30,511 nt of DNA from Bacteroidales bacterium UBA4345 (GCA_002396385.1 DGTD01000095.1:1-30511); one strand, 5' to 3'. Positions 16,355-24,349 are shown, counted from the first letter of the stretch. Numbers and translations: made by a program. The notes: generated by a model not told the origin, from the sequence alone.

Positions 16355-17344
16355 ATGATAATTCTCCTCCTCATCATCTTACTCTGCATAACAGTCTTGC
16401 TCTTATTGACCTATTCACGGGTTCAAAAAAGAAAGGCGGAAAAGTATTGTATGCAATACGTCGTCAATACGCTTTGTTCGTTAAATCCGTCTGCTGCAGA
16501 ACATCATAAATTGGTCTTAGAGCGCCATGGGCTTCCCTTTAATGTGAAATACAGATTAAAAAGGGACGCAGACTTGGATTTATATCTTCCATATCTTCGC
16601 AGAATGTCATTTGAGGAAACTATGGATTTCATCTCGCTTCTTTTCGAACTTGCTATCGTCGATGGTATCATAAGGAAGGAAGACTGGAATTATATATACC
16701 ACCTTCAGCACGATATGTCGATTAGTAATCCAAATGAATACGCCGATTTTAATACGACTGAAAGCATGTTGTATTTTATTAACGGCCTTTGCGCGTTGAA
16801 TCCGTCTGCGGCAGAATACCGGCAACCAATTTTAGAACGTCTGCGTCTGAACTTTAAATTTGATAGTGAAGATGGTTTGGCAGATAGAAGTCTGTATGTG
16901 GAAACTTTAAATCAGTTGGCGCACATTGCTAAGGTCGATTTTATTCACGTCCTTTTTGAACTTGCGATTACTGACGATGGTATAAAAATGGATGAATGGA
17001 TTTACATCTATCAACTGATGTGCGATTTAAAAATCCCGTCCAACTATATGACTTATTTTAAGTCGATGTACAAACCTCTTTGTGGTGAGGATAAACAAAA
17101 TACTTCGCAATACGATATTAAGGTGCCCTCTCCTAATTCTGAACTGCTCAAGTATTATAGTGTTTTGGGGGTGTCTGCAGATGCCACATACGGACAAGTA
17201 AGGTCTGCTTACCGTAAATTAGCGCTTACCTACCATCCAGATCTCCCAAAGAATAAAGACAATAAGGAGGAATGCCAGAAAAAGATGATGCTAATCAACG
17301 ATGCTTATGAAAATTTAATATCTTGTTTTGAGGTTAAGGACTGA
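16355..17344 (+). CDS. Membrane-anchored J-domain protein with duplicated TerB-like module
   Basis: The 329-residue protein has an N-terminal membrane anchor at residues 2-20. Two consecutive homologous modules of about 97 residues follow (35-132 and 139-235). Both contain a NPSAAE motif and a LFELAI.D-I..(D/E)W signature. A C-terminal J domain spans about 263-329, with HPD at residues 294-296. The layout recalls DjlA (anchor, TerB-like, J domain) but with a doubled middle. The J domain should stimulate DnaK. Each module matches residues 328-441 of the protein at 2573, so the two proteins are paralogues in their cytoplasmic half. No clear promoter is visible in the 102-bp upstream gap, so it may be transcribed from 14470. 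Confidence 0.85.
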   Translation: MIILLLIILLCITVLLLLTYSRVQKRKAEKYCMQYVVNTLCSLNPSAAEHHKLVLERHGLPFNVKYRLKRDADLDLYLPYLRRMSFEETMDFISLLFELAIVDGIIRKEDWNYIYHLQHDMSISNPNEYADFNTTESMLYFINGLCALNPSAAEYRQPILERLRLNFKFDSEDGLADRSLYVETLNQLAHIAKVDFIHVLFELAITDDGIKMDEWIYIYQLMCDLKIPSNYMTYFKSMYKPLCGEDKQNTSQYDIKVPSPNSELLKYYSVLGVSADATYGQVRSAYRKLALTYHPDLPKNKDNKEECQKKMMLINDAYENLISCFEVKD

Positions 17345-17553
17345 CTCTATATCAGTCTGGAAGGCTAATTACATGTGATTGCCCCAATACTACTACCTAA
17401 AAAGTCGATATGGCGGTAAGCGTGTAACTTCTTGCCAACGACCTGCAGGTGCAATCCTCCACGGTTGTAAAACTAAGTATGTTTCTGTTACAATAGGACT
17501 AAATCCAAAATGTTCCGTGGCTATTATTCTTAAATTGTGTGAGGTTTTTTATT

Positions 17554-17584
17554 TTTGATGTATTTCGAATAATGGTTAACTTTG
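17554..17584 (+). promoter_or_regulatory. Promoter of the Rpn-family gene
   Basis: TTTG (17554-17557), 19 bp, then TAACTTTG (17577-17584) is a full match to the Bacteroidota consensus, 17 bp before the ATG at 17602. The stretch 17345-17553 holds nothing else I can identify. Confidence 0.75.
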
Positions 17585-17601
17585 TGAAAACTAACTGAAC
17601 T

Positions 17602-18534
17602 ATGGGTAAATACTTGGATCCGAAATACGACCTGACTTTCAAGGCGGTGTTCGCAGAACATCCCGACCTTATTATCAGTTTCCTGAACGCGCTGCTGCCG
17701 TTCAAGGAAGGGGCGAAAGTGGTTGATATCGAATATCTGCCACCGGAGTTGGTTCCCGACAGCCCGTTGAAAAAGTACTCCATAGTCGACGTGCGGTGCA
17801 GGGACGACCAGGGGCGCCAGTTCATTGTGGAGATGCAGATGTACTGGACCGACGAGTTCAAGCAGCGTGTGCTGTTCAACGCCTCGAAAGCCTACGTCAA
17901 GCAGGCGGACAAGGGCTACAGTTACAGCAGCCTGCAGCCGGTTTACTCGCTAAGCATTGTGAACGACAACGCGTTCAGCGGCACCGAGCACTACCACCTC
18001 TTCCAGATGGCGGAGCAGGGCAACCCGGAGCGGGTGATAGAGGGGATAGAAATGGTGTTTGTGGAACTGCCCAAGTTCAAACCGCAGTCGGCCGCGGTGG
18101 GAAAGATGCACCGCCTATGGCTCCGCTTCATGACCGAGGTCAACGAGAGCACGGCCAGCGTTCCGCAGGAACTGCTCGACGATCCCGAAATCAGCAAGGC
18201 CATCTCCATCGTAGAGCGTGGCGCTTATTCCGATGAGCAGCTCGCCACTTACGACAAGTACAGGGACATGGCCGCCACCGAGAAGGCGCTGATGGATGGT
18301 TCTTTTAACAAGGGTCGTGCAGAAGGCCGTGCAGAAGGCGAGGCAATTGGCTTGGAGAAAGGTCGTGCGGAAGGTCGTGCGGAAGGAGAAACAATCGGTT
18401 TGCAGAAAGGGAAAGAAGCGGGTAAATTAGAAGAAAAAATAGACAACGCCCGAAAAATGAAAGAATGCGGTGTTGATATCCACATCATCTCCATGGTCAC
18501 AGGACTTTCTGTGGGTGAAATTGAAAAACTCTGA
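17602..18534 (+). CDS. Rpn family recombination-promoting nuclease / PD-(D/E)XK transposase-like protein
   Basis: The 310-residue protein opens with KYLDPKYDLTFKAVFAEHPDL, the hallmark of this family. PD-(D/E)XK nuclease residues fit SIVDVRCRDDQGRQFIVEMQMY (Asp in the VDVR strand, then E-x-Q). The family includes the RecA-independent recombination nucleases RpnA-E of E. coli and many Bacteroidota copies. The C-terminal part carries two direct 16-residue repeats (238-269; 18313-18408) rich in GRAEG, then a charged helix and a short tail ending VGEIEKL. The first two thirds use many G/C-ending codons (CTG, AAC, TTC), unlike the surrounding genes, which suggests recent transfer. It stands alone between its own promoter and a strong terminator. 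Confidence 0.9.
   Translation: MGKYLDPKYDLTFKAVFAEHPDLIISFLNALLPFKEGAKVVDIEYLPPELVPDSPLKKYSIVDVRCRDDQGRQFIVEMQMYWTDEFKQRVLFNASKAYVKQADKGYSYSSLQPVYSLSIVNDNAFSGTEHYHLFQMAEQGNPERVIEGIEMVFVELPKFKPQSAAVGKMHRLWLRFMTEVNESTASVPQELLDDPEISKAISIVERGAYSDEQLATYDKYRDMAATEKALMDGSFNKGRAEGRAEGEAIGLEKGRAEGRAEGETIGLQKGKEAGKLEEKIDNARKMKECGVDIHIISMVTGLSVGEIEKL
18313..18408 (+). repeat. Two tandem 48-bp coding repeats in the Rpn-family gene
   Basis: Units at 18313-18360 and 18361-18408 encode GRAEGRAEGEAIGLEK and GRAEGRAEGETIGLQK. Each unit is itself built from a smaller GRAEG repeat. Most DNA differences are silent, so the repeat is old or selected at protein level. Confidence 0.85.
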
Positions 18535-18546
18535 TAAACTGACACA

Positions 18547-18591
18547 AAAAAGGGTGTATCATAAATGTTGCATTATGATACACCCTTTTTT
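18547..18591. terminator. Bidirectional terminator between Rpn and SulP genes
   Basis: A perfect 13-bp stem (18552-18564 with 18573-18585, starting GGGTGTATC) is flanked by an A run on the left and a T run on the right, so it can end both convergent genes. Confidence 0.9.
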
Positions 18592-18620
18592 CGTATCTCT
18601 TGTTGTGGCTCCAGTTCTGC

Positions 18621-20330
18621 CTATTTGTTGGCGATTATCTCGTTCGCTTTCGCCAAGGCGGCGTTAATGTTGTCGCAGATGTTGTCTTGTCCGAGCAGTC
18701 TGTAGAATCCGCTCTTTTCAAGCGAGGCGTGCACTTTCGGATTAACACCGCTCAACACCACCTTTATGCCTTCTTTCTGGCTCATTTCGCAAAGGTTGGC
18801 CAGGTTATGGATGCCGGTCGAGTCGACAAACGGCACTTTCCTCATGCGTATGATGCGGACTTTCGGACGGTCGCCGAAGGTGTCCATCAACTCCTCAAAT
18901 TTGTTTCCGACACCGAAGAAGAACGGACCGTTAATCTCATACACTTCCACACCTTCTGGTATGACAAGGTGCTCGTCGTCGGCTATGTGCTGCATGTCGC
19001 TTTCGGCGTTAGGGTCAATTTCATCTTGGATTACCTTCACGTCGCTTGCACTCGCAATTCGGCGCATAAACAGCAGACAGGCCAATATGATGCCGACTTC
19101 TATGGCGATGGTCAGGTCGAAAATGACGGTGAGGAGGAAGGTGACGAAGAGGACGGCTACGTCGCTCTTCGGATTCTTGGTCTGGGCGATGAACGAACGC
19201 CAGCCGCTCATGTTGTACGATACCACTACCAACACGCCGGCCAGACAGGCCATTGGTATGTATTTGGCATACGGCATCAAGAACAGGAAGATGAGTAGCA
19301 ACACGATGGCGTGGATGATGCCGGCCAGTGGGGTGCGGCCTCCGTTGTTGATGTTGGTCATGGTTCTTGCTATTGCACCAGTGGCTGGTATGCCGCCTAC
19401 AAGCGGACTTGCCAGATTAGCCAAACCTTGGCCGATAAGTTCGGTGTTCGAGTTATGGCGGTCGCTGATGGCTCCGTCGGCTACGGCTGCCGACAAAAGG
19501 CTCTCTATGGCACCCAATATGGCGATGATGAAGGCTGGCTTCATCAGACCTTTAACTTTTTCAAAATCGATGTTCGAGAAATCGGCGGTCGGTGGTAGCG
19601 ATGCCTTGATGTCGCCAAAACGGTCGCCTATGGTGGCTATGCTCTCTACACCCGCAAATTCTTTCAGGCAGATGCCTGCTATAGTCATCACAATGATGGC
19701 TACCAGTGAACCCGGTATCTTCTTGCTGAATTTCGGGGTGAACACTATGATCACCACGCTTAATATGCCCACCAGGGCGCACCAGATATCAATGGTGCCT
19801 ATGTTCTGGATGTATTCGGCCCATTTGCCTAAAAAGTCGTTTGCTTTGCCTGTGAAGCTAAGGCCCAGAAACTCTTTGACCTGGGTGGTGAATATGGTGA
19901 CAGCTATACCGCTGGTGAAACCAATGACGATTGGGTAGGGTATGAACTTGATGATGCTTCCCAGTTTGCACACGCCTAACAATATCAGGAATACGCCGGC
20001 CATAAAGGTCGCTATGCACAGCCCGTCGAAGCCGTACTCGCCGATGATGCCGCAGATGATTGGAATAAAGGCGCCGGTTGGTCCTCCAATCTGGACTTTT
20101 GAACCGCCGAATACCGAAATGAGTAAACCGGCTACTATAGCGGTGATAATTCCCCTTTCTGGCGAAATGTCGTGCATGCCCGTGGGGTTCGAGGCTATGG
20201 CAAACGCTATTGCCAGTGGCAGTGCCACAATTCCTACTATTATGCCGGCTATCACTTCTGTCATAATAGTGTCTTTCTTGTAGTTTCCCAACATGCTGAA
20301 AAAGCGTGGATGGAAGTCGATACTGTACAT
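18621..20330 (-). CDS. SulP family inorganic anion transporter with STAS domain
   Basis: The 569-residue protein has the SLC26/SulP membrane domain. MTEVIAGIIVGIVALPLAIAFAIA opens the first helices, and GPTGAFIPIICGI is the conserved anion-site loop. About 12-14 helices extend to near residue 415. A cytoplasmic STAS domain occupies about 445-560 with the DSTG motif (VPFVDSTGIHNLANL). Family members move sulfate, bicarbonate or other anions with sodium or protons; the sequence does not decide between them. The N-terminus is about 20 residues longer than the first conserved region, so a downstream Met is possible. The promoter-proximal palindrome at 20365-20388 may control it. No carbonic anhydrase gene is adjacent. 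Confidence 0.94.
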   Translation of the reverse strand: MYSIDFHPRFFSMLGNYKKDTIMTEVIAGIIVGIVALPLAIAFAIASNPTGMHDISPERGIITAIVAGLLISVFGGSKVQIGGPTGAFIPIICGIIGEYGFDGLCIATFMAGVFLILLGVCKLGSIIKFIPYPIVIGFTSGIAVTIFTTQVKEFLGLSFTGKANDFLGKWAEYIQNIGTIDIWCALVGILSVVIIVFTPKFSKKIPGSLVAIIVMTIAGICLKEFAGVESIATIGDRFGDIKASLPPTADFSNIDFEKVKGLMKPAFIIAILGAIESLLSAAVADGAISDRHNSNTELIGQGLANLASPLVGGIPATGAIARTMTNINNGGRTPLAGIIHAIVLLLIFLFLMPYAKYIPMACLAGVLVVVSYNMSGWRSFIAQTKNPKSDVAVLFVTFLLTVIFDLTIAIEVGIILACLLFMRRIASASDVKVIQDEIDPNAESDMQHIADDEHLVIPEGVEVYEINGPFFFGVGNKFEELMDTFGDRPKVRIIRMRKVPFVDSTGIHNLANLCEMSQKEGIKVVLSGVNPKVHASLEKSGFYRLLGQDNICDNINAALAKANEIIANK

Positions 20331-20364
20331 AAGTTTATTAAATTCTTGATGGTTTTATGCCCTT

Positions 20365-20388
20365 AAAATATGTTTAACAACATATTTT
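20365..20388. promoter_or_regulatory. Operator-like palindrome at the SulP transcription start
   Basis: AAAATATGTT (20365-20374), 4 bp, AACATATTTT (20379-20388) is a perfect 10-bp inverted repeat. It lies directly downstream of the -7 element at 20399-20392, so it covers the expected start of transcription. It could be a repressor site or a leader hairpin. Confidence 0.55.
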
Positions 20389-20391
20389 TCG

Positions 20392-20399
20392 CAAAATTA
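20392..20399 (-). promoter_or_regulatory. -7 element of the SulP gene
   Basis: On the minus strand TAATTTTG matches TAnnTTTG, about 60 bp before the ATG at 20330. No clear TTG box is seen upstream. Confidence 0.5.
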
Positions 20400-20471
20400 A
20401 GACTTTTTCACGATATTTTATGGTCTTTAAGGCATTTTTATTTTGTGGTGCCTTTGTGTTTTACTGGTTTG

Positions 20472-21671
20472 TCATTCTGTTATTTTGTCGCGGTGGTAAC
20501 AGGGGGTCACTTTTACTTTGAAGTAGATGGCGGCTATAACGGCCATCAGGGCGCCCGATAGATAAGCTGTGCTGAAACTGTATTTTTGCGCTATGCTGCC
20601 GCCCAACACGATGCCCAGCCCCAACCCCATATCCCACGAGGTCAGGTAGGTGGAGGTGGCTGTGCCGCGCTGGCTCTTTGGGGCTAGATTCACAAACACA
20701 CTGTTATAGGCTGGAAACATGACGCCGAATCCTATACCCATTACAATGGGAATGCAGTAAAACAGGGCCTCGCTCATTGTTGCGCTGTAGGCTTTAAGGG
20801 GGGCTAGCAGGGCGATGGCTGTAAAGCTGGTTATTACTCCGTAAAATCCGTTCTGTATAATTTCGGTAATATAGCCCCGGTCTACTAGTTTACCCGCCAA
20901 TATGCGTGAAACGGCCATGCCGGTGGCGGTCAGGGTGAAGAAAATGCCGGTGTTGACTTCCAGTCCGATGCTTTTGGCGTACAACGCGATGTAGTTGGTC
21001 GTCATTCCGTAGGGTACGGATAGCAGTAGCAGGGCTATGCCTGCCGGTATACCGTTTCTCAGTAGCATCTGCTTCAGTTTGAAAGGTTGTCTCTTGGTGG
21101 CGGTCTCTGCTGGTGTTTTTACTATCGAACCCATAATCAGACCCAGACCACAGAAGGCAAGTCCGAAAAGGAACAGGGTGGTGTAGCCAACTCCGTGGTT
21201 GTGGATGAGCAAACCTGTCATTGGCCCTACTGCCATTGCCATATTGTTGGCCATGCCGTAGTAACCCAGTCCTTCCCCTCTCTTGCTTTTGGGCATAATG
21301 TCTACAACGATGGTGTAACCGCCTACAGTTACAATTCCGAATGCTATGCCGTGTACGATTCTGAGGAGGGCGAACAGGCCTATGGCTTTCACGGTAATGT
21401 ATCCGAAAAAGACTGCGACGAACAGTGCGTAACCCGTTATATAGATGGGTTTGCGACTGAAACTGTCGAAAAGATAGCCGCTGAATGGTCGCATACAGAG
21501 GGCCGATAGGGTATAGCAAGAGATGAGGATACCGGCTGTTCCCAAACTGCATTGGTAGACTTCTGACAAATACATAGGCAATATGGGAATGAGTAGCCAG
21601 AAACCAAAATAGAGTAGGAAGTTGGCGGCTACTATGGCACAATAATCTTTCGTGAATAACGGCTCTTTCAT
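20472..21671 (-). CDS. Major facilitator superfamily transporter
   Basis: The 399-residue protein has 12 hydrophobic helices, typical of an MFS drug or metabolite exporter. The loop 2-3 signature is SGYLFDSFSRKP, fitting MFS motif A (GxLaDrxGrkP). A second copy-like loop, AGKLVDRG, is after helix 8. Motif-C-like Gly/Pro-rich residues occur in helix 5 (NNMAMAVGPMTGLL). The start is taken at 21671 because TACCTTTG, a -7 element, lies at 21700-21693, inside the longer in-frame version that begins at 21707. Substrate is unknown. It is upstream of the SulP gene on the same strand, which has its own promoter, so the two need not be co-expressed. Confidence 0.9.
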   Translation of the reverse strand: MKEPLFTKDYCAIVAANFLLYFGFWLLIPILPMYLSEVYQCSLGTAGILISCYTLSALCMRPFSGYLFDSFSRKPIYITGYALFVAVFFGYITVKAIGLFALLRIVHGIAFGIVTVGGYTIVVDIMPKSKRGEGLGYYGMANNMAMAVGPMTGLLIHNHGVGYTTLFLFGLAFCGLGLIMGSIVKTPAETATKRQPFKLKQMLLRNGIPAGIALLLLSVPYGMTTNYIALYAKSIGLEVNTGIFFTLTATGMAVSRILAGKLVDRGYITEIIQNGFYGVITSFTAIALLAPLKAYSATMSEALFYCIPIVMGIGFGVMFPAYNSVFVNLAPKSQRGTATSTYLTSWDMGLGLGIVLGGSIAQKYSFSTAYLSGALMAVIAAIYFKVKVTPCYHRDKITE

Positions 21672-21692
21672 CTGTGGAATCGAATTCGGACT

Positions 21693-21700
21693 CAAAGGTA
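21693..21700 (-). promoter_or_regulatory. -7 element of the MFS gene
   Basis: On the minus strand TACCTTTG fits TAnnTTTG, 21 bp before the ATG at 21671. It decides the start against the ATG at 21707. The upstream box is weak. Confidence 0.4.
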
Positions 21701-21861
21701 CTGCCATTCGGCCGCTAAATGCGTATTCTATCTAAGATTTTTTCCATTTGTTTTTCTTTTATTTCGTTGAATGTCGTTTTTTTCGTTATTTTGCATTATT
21801 ATTAACTAGTGATTTATTGATAGGTCCCTCCAAGTGGACTGTTATTCTATTATATTGTAAT

Positions 21862-22593
21862 ATGGGTCTTAGAGATTTGTTTTTTAAAGACGACGATTCG
21901 AATAAACCGAAGAAAAGCGTTTCTGGCAGTGATGGCGACCGCCCGCAGCCTAAACCTGCCACAGATACTGTCGCTAATAACACATCTGCTCCTCAAAGTG
22001 GCGGGCAGCAGGATGTACACATCAATCCCGATCTTTTGTTGAAAGATTCTACTGTTTCGCCTACCGGTGAAGTAAGCGAGGACGCTATGAAGCAGTTGTG
22101 GCAGATTATGGCCGACAGAAACCTGCCGGGGCCTGATATGCTCGAACTCAAAAATTTCGCGGCTTCTTTAGAGTCGACCGGTATGCCGCTCGAAAAAAGG
22201 TATGAGGCTGCTTTCCTTATGTTGTCTTCCCAATATCCAAACTTCAGCAAGGCTACACTCTTGGCCAGTGTCGATACCTACATCGGATTCGTGAAGGAGG
22301 AACAACAGAACGGACGCTACCAGTTCAACCAGAAAAAACAGGTCATGATTGGCGACCAGTTATCTAGTCTGGAGGGGATGAAGCAGGAATGTGCCGCTCT
22401 TAAGGCCCAGATTGAAGAGTTGCAGAAAAAATACGATGCCTTGCAGGCTGAAATCGAAAAATCGACTTCTCAGATTTCTGACGCTACCAGAAACATAGCC
22501 CACGACGAAGAGGTCTTCAACAATACCATTGATCATTTTGTGGCTACTTTGGAAAACGAAAAAAAGGTTATCTCAAATTTGAATATCAAGTAA
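21862..22593 (+). CDS. Coiled-coil cytoplasmic protein, first gene of a putative envelope-stress operon
   Basis: The 243-residue protein starts at the ATG at 21862 (MGLRDLFFKDDDSNKP); the frame is open further upstream but the hydrophobic extension looks non-coding. After a short N-terminal motif comes a disordered linker rich in Pro, Ser and Gln (about 15-60). A helical region at 75-155 follows, then a clear coiled coil at about 165-243 (MKQECAALKAQIEELQKKYD). There is no signal peptide or membrane helix. I do not recognise the family. It lies 23 bp upstream of the PspA-like gene and its coiled coil may bind that protein. A near-match to the -7 element (TTATTTTG, 21786-21793) is upstream. 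Confidence 0.78.
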   Translation: MGLRDLFFKDDDSNKPKKSVSGSDGDRPQPKPATDTVANNTSAPQSGGQQDVHINPDLLLKDSTVSPTGEVSEDAMKQLWQIMADRNLPGPDMLELKNFAASLESTGMPLEKRYEAAFLMLSSQYPNFSKATLLASVDTYIGFVKEEQQNGRYQFNQKKQVMIGDQLSSLEGMKQECAALKAQIEELQKKYDALQAEIEKSTSQISDATRNIAHDEEVFNNTIDHFVATLENEKKVISNLNIK

Positions 22594-22616
22594 ACTTATT
22601 GTAACAGATTATAATT

Positions 22617-23681
22617 ATGGAAAAAACTGAACAGAGTACTTCGCAGTTGTCTATTAAAGACATGTTTAAACGTCCGGGTGGCACTTTTGCCAAAATTACG
22701 GCTTTGGCGCTGGCGGGTGGTTTGGGCTATGCTTTTGTTAAGGCTTTGCCTTTCCTGATCACTGCTGCGTCTAACACTTTGGTGCTTATCGCCGAATTGG
22801 TCGCTATTGCTGCCATTGTTGGTGTGTTTACCAGCAAGTCTTTCTGGCGTTGGCTGTCGTTGTTTTGGTTACAGTTAAACCGCAAAATTGTCGGTTTGTT
22901 TGTGAAGATTGACCCAATCTCCATTCTCGAACAGTCTATCGTGAAGATGAAAGAAAAATTGGAAAATGTGCACAACAATGTTACCAACCTCCATGCCATC
23001 CTTATCAAAATGAAGAATAAGCTTGAGGAGTACGAAAACCAGCAGGCTGACAACATTGCCAAACTCAAAATCCAAAAGTCTAAGCTCAATGTGGGCGGCC
23101 TTTCTCCTAACGACGAGTTGCGCGTTCAAATGAGTGTTGGAAACCTGAACAACGATATCGCTTCGCTCGATGCCATCATCACCAGCCAGAAGAAGCGTAT
23201 CGCTACTTCTGAAAAATACCAGGAACTGATGGAGCGTCTTGAAATCATCGCTAAGGCTAAGATTGAGCGCTCTACTCTTGACTTGCAGCGCACGAAAGAC
23301 GCATACGAGTCGGCCGAGGCCCAAAAGAGTGCTTTGAAGAGTATTAAGAGCATTATGAGCGGTGACGCACAGAGCCTGGAAGAGGAAATGGCCATCGAAC
23401 ATATTGCCAATACCGTGAATATGAGTGTTGCCGAAATGGAACGCTTCTTGAACGATTCGAACGGTGTGCTCGAAAACTATAATCTCGAAACGGCTGTTAA
23501 CGACGAAAAGGTACAGGGCATTTTGGCTAAGTACAGCCAGTCTGACGCTTTCGACTCGTTCAGCGATAAGGATGGGGCCGCTAAAGGCGCTTCCTCTGCA
23601 ACTGGCTCGTCTAATGCCGGTAACTCTTCTTCTGCTGGCGGCACTACTGCTGCTGGTGGTGGTTCTCACAAGTGGTGCTAA
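22617..23681 (+). CDS. Membrane-anchored PspA/Vipp1-like coiled-coil protein
   Basis: The 354-residue protein has two hydrophobic helices at about 25-48 and 52-71. A Trp-rich amphipathic stretch (FWRWLSLFWLQLNRK) precedes a long charged coiled coil at about 100-250. The coiled coil starts KIDPISILEQSIVKMKEKLE, similar to the start of PspA/IM30 helix 1, and continues with the alternating Lys/Glu/Gln pattern of that ESCRT-III-like family. Canonical PspA has no transmembrane helices, so this is a divergent or analogous form. A second helical piece (MAIEHIANTVNMSVAEMERFL) follows. The tail from about 320 is low-complexity Gly/Ser/Ala and ends in HKWC with a terminal cysteine. Family assignment is by appearance, not by alignment. 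Confidence 0.75.
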   Translation: MEKTEQSTSQLSIKDMFKRPGGTFAKITALALAGGLGYAFVKALPFLITAASNTLVLIAELVAIAAIVGVFTSKSFWRWLSLFWLQLNRKIVGLFVKIDPISILEQSIVKMKEKLENVHNNVTNLHAILIKMKNKLEEYENQQADNIAKLKIQKSKLNVGGLSPNDELRVQMSVGNLNNDIASLDAIITSQKKRIATSEKYQELMERLEIIAKAKIERSTLDLQRTKDAYESAEAQKSALKSIKSIMSGDAQSLEEEMAIEHIANTVNMSVAEMERFLNDSNGVLENYNLETAVNDEKVQGILAKYSQSDAFDSFSDKDGAAKGASSATGSSNAGNSSSAGGTTAAGGGSHKWC

Positions 23682-23699
23682 TCTTTATTGTTTTCGTAT

Positions 23700-24326
23700 A
23701 TGGGATTCTTCAGTAGAATGACTGGCTTTGGACGCTTCTGTGTCATCGCCTTGATTTTCGCCGCTATTGGCGGGGTTATCTATTATACCGGATTCAATAA
23801 GGTCGCGGCCGAGTATATGGAGAATATTACGGGTGGTGGTAGTGCTCCTTCTTCTCAGAATGAGAATACAACCCAACCAGCGCAAACGCCTGCTGCCTCC
23901 AATTCTAAACCACAGCCAGCTCCGAAACCGGTGGTTAAAAAGATTGACGCCGTTATCGTTGCTAAGGCAGGGTTCGGTAATTCGCCTTTGCTTTCGGGCA
24001 ATGCCGGGTTTGTATCTTCCGACAATTCGATTGTTGTGAATGACCTGGGCTTGCGCTTGAAGATGATTGTCAAGAACGACGACAAGTCTGTTTGCGATGC
24101 GCTTTCTTCCGGCGAGGCACAAATTGCCTATTGCCCTTCCTACTTGGTGGGGAAGGCCAATGCTAAAAACCTTAGGGTTTTAATGGAACTCAACTATAAC
24201 ATGGACGCTCAGTCGACCGATTGTCTGATTGCAAGGGCCGACTGGCTTGTGAAAAACAAGGCGCTGGCTTCTAAAATTGCCAAGGCGTTTATCGGTGTCC
24301 GTACTGGTGACGTGAAGGCTAAATAA
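23700..24326 (+). CDS. Membrane-anchored partial solute-binding-like periplasmic protein
   Basis: The 208-residue protein has an N-terminal anchor (about 12-30) after MGFFSRMTGFG. A Ser/Pro/Gln-rich linker spans about 45-80. The periplasmic domain at 81-205 starts KIDAVIVAKAGFGNSPLL. Its pattern, with ALSSGEAQIAYCPSYLV and then LIARADWLVKNKALASKIAKAF, resembles the second half of SsuA/NMT1-type or PstS-like solute-binding proteins. At about 125 residues it is only one lobe of such a protein. No ABC permease or ATPase is nearby, so a sensory role is more likely than uptake. It follows the PspA-like gene by 18 bp and is the last gene before a terminator at 24350. Confidence 0.78.
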   Translation: MGFFSRMTGFGRFCVIALIFAAIGGVIYYTGFNKVAAEYMENITGGGSAPSSQNENTTQPAQTPAASNSKPQPAPKPVVKKIDAVIVAKAGFGNSPLLSGNAGFVSSDNSIVVNDLGLRLKMIVKNDDKSVCDALSSGEAQIAYCPSYLVGKANAKNLRVLMELNYNMDAQSTDCLIARADWLVKNKALASKIAKAFIGVRTGDVKAK

Positions 24327-24349
24327 CGTGTCTGAAACGATTTTTCCAA

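Noticed and set aside
17441..17450. Ten-base palindrome ACCTGCAGGT between the J-protein and the Rpn gene
   Set aside because: Short, far from the promoter at 17554, and no other copy was noticed in the window.
18313..18408. Regular repeats considered as a CRISPR array
   Set aside because: The repeats are directly adjacent with no spacers and are in frame inside the Rpn-family gene.
18766..19938. Open frame of 390 codons on the plus strand inside the SulP gene
   Set aside because: It is antisense to a full-length SulP protein and is unusually Met- and Pro-rich, as expected from reversed membrane codons.
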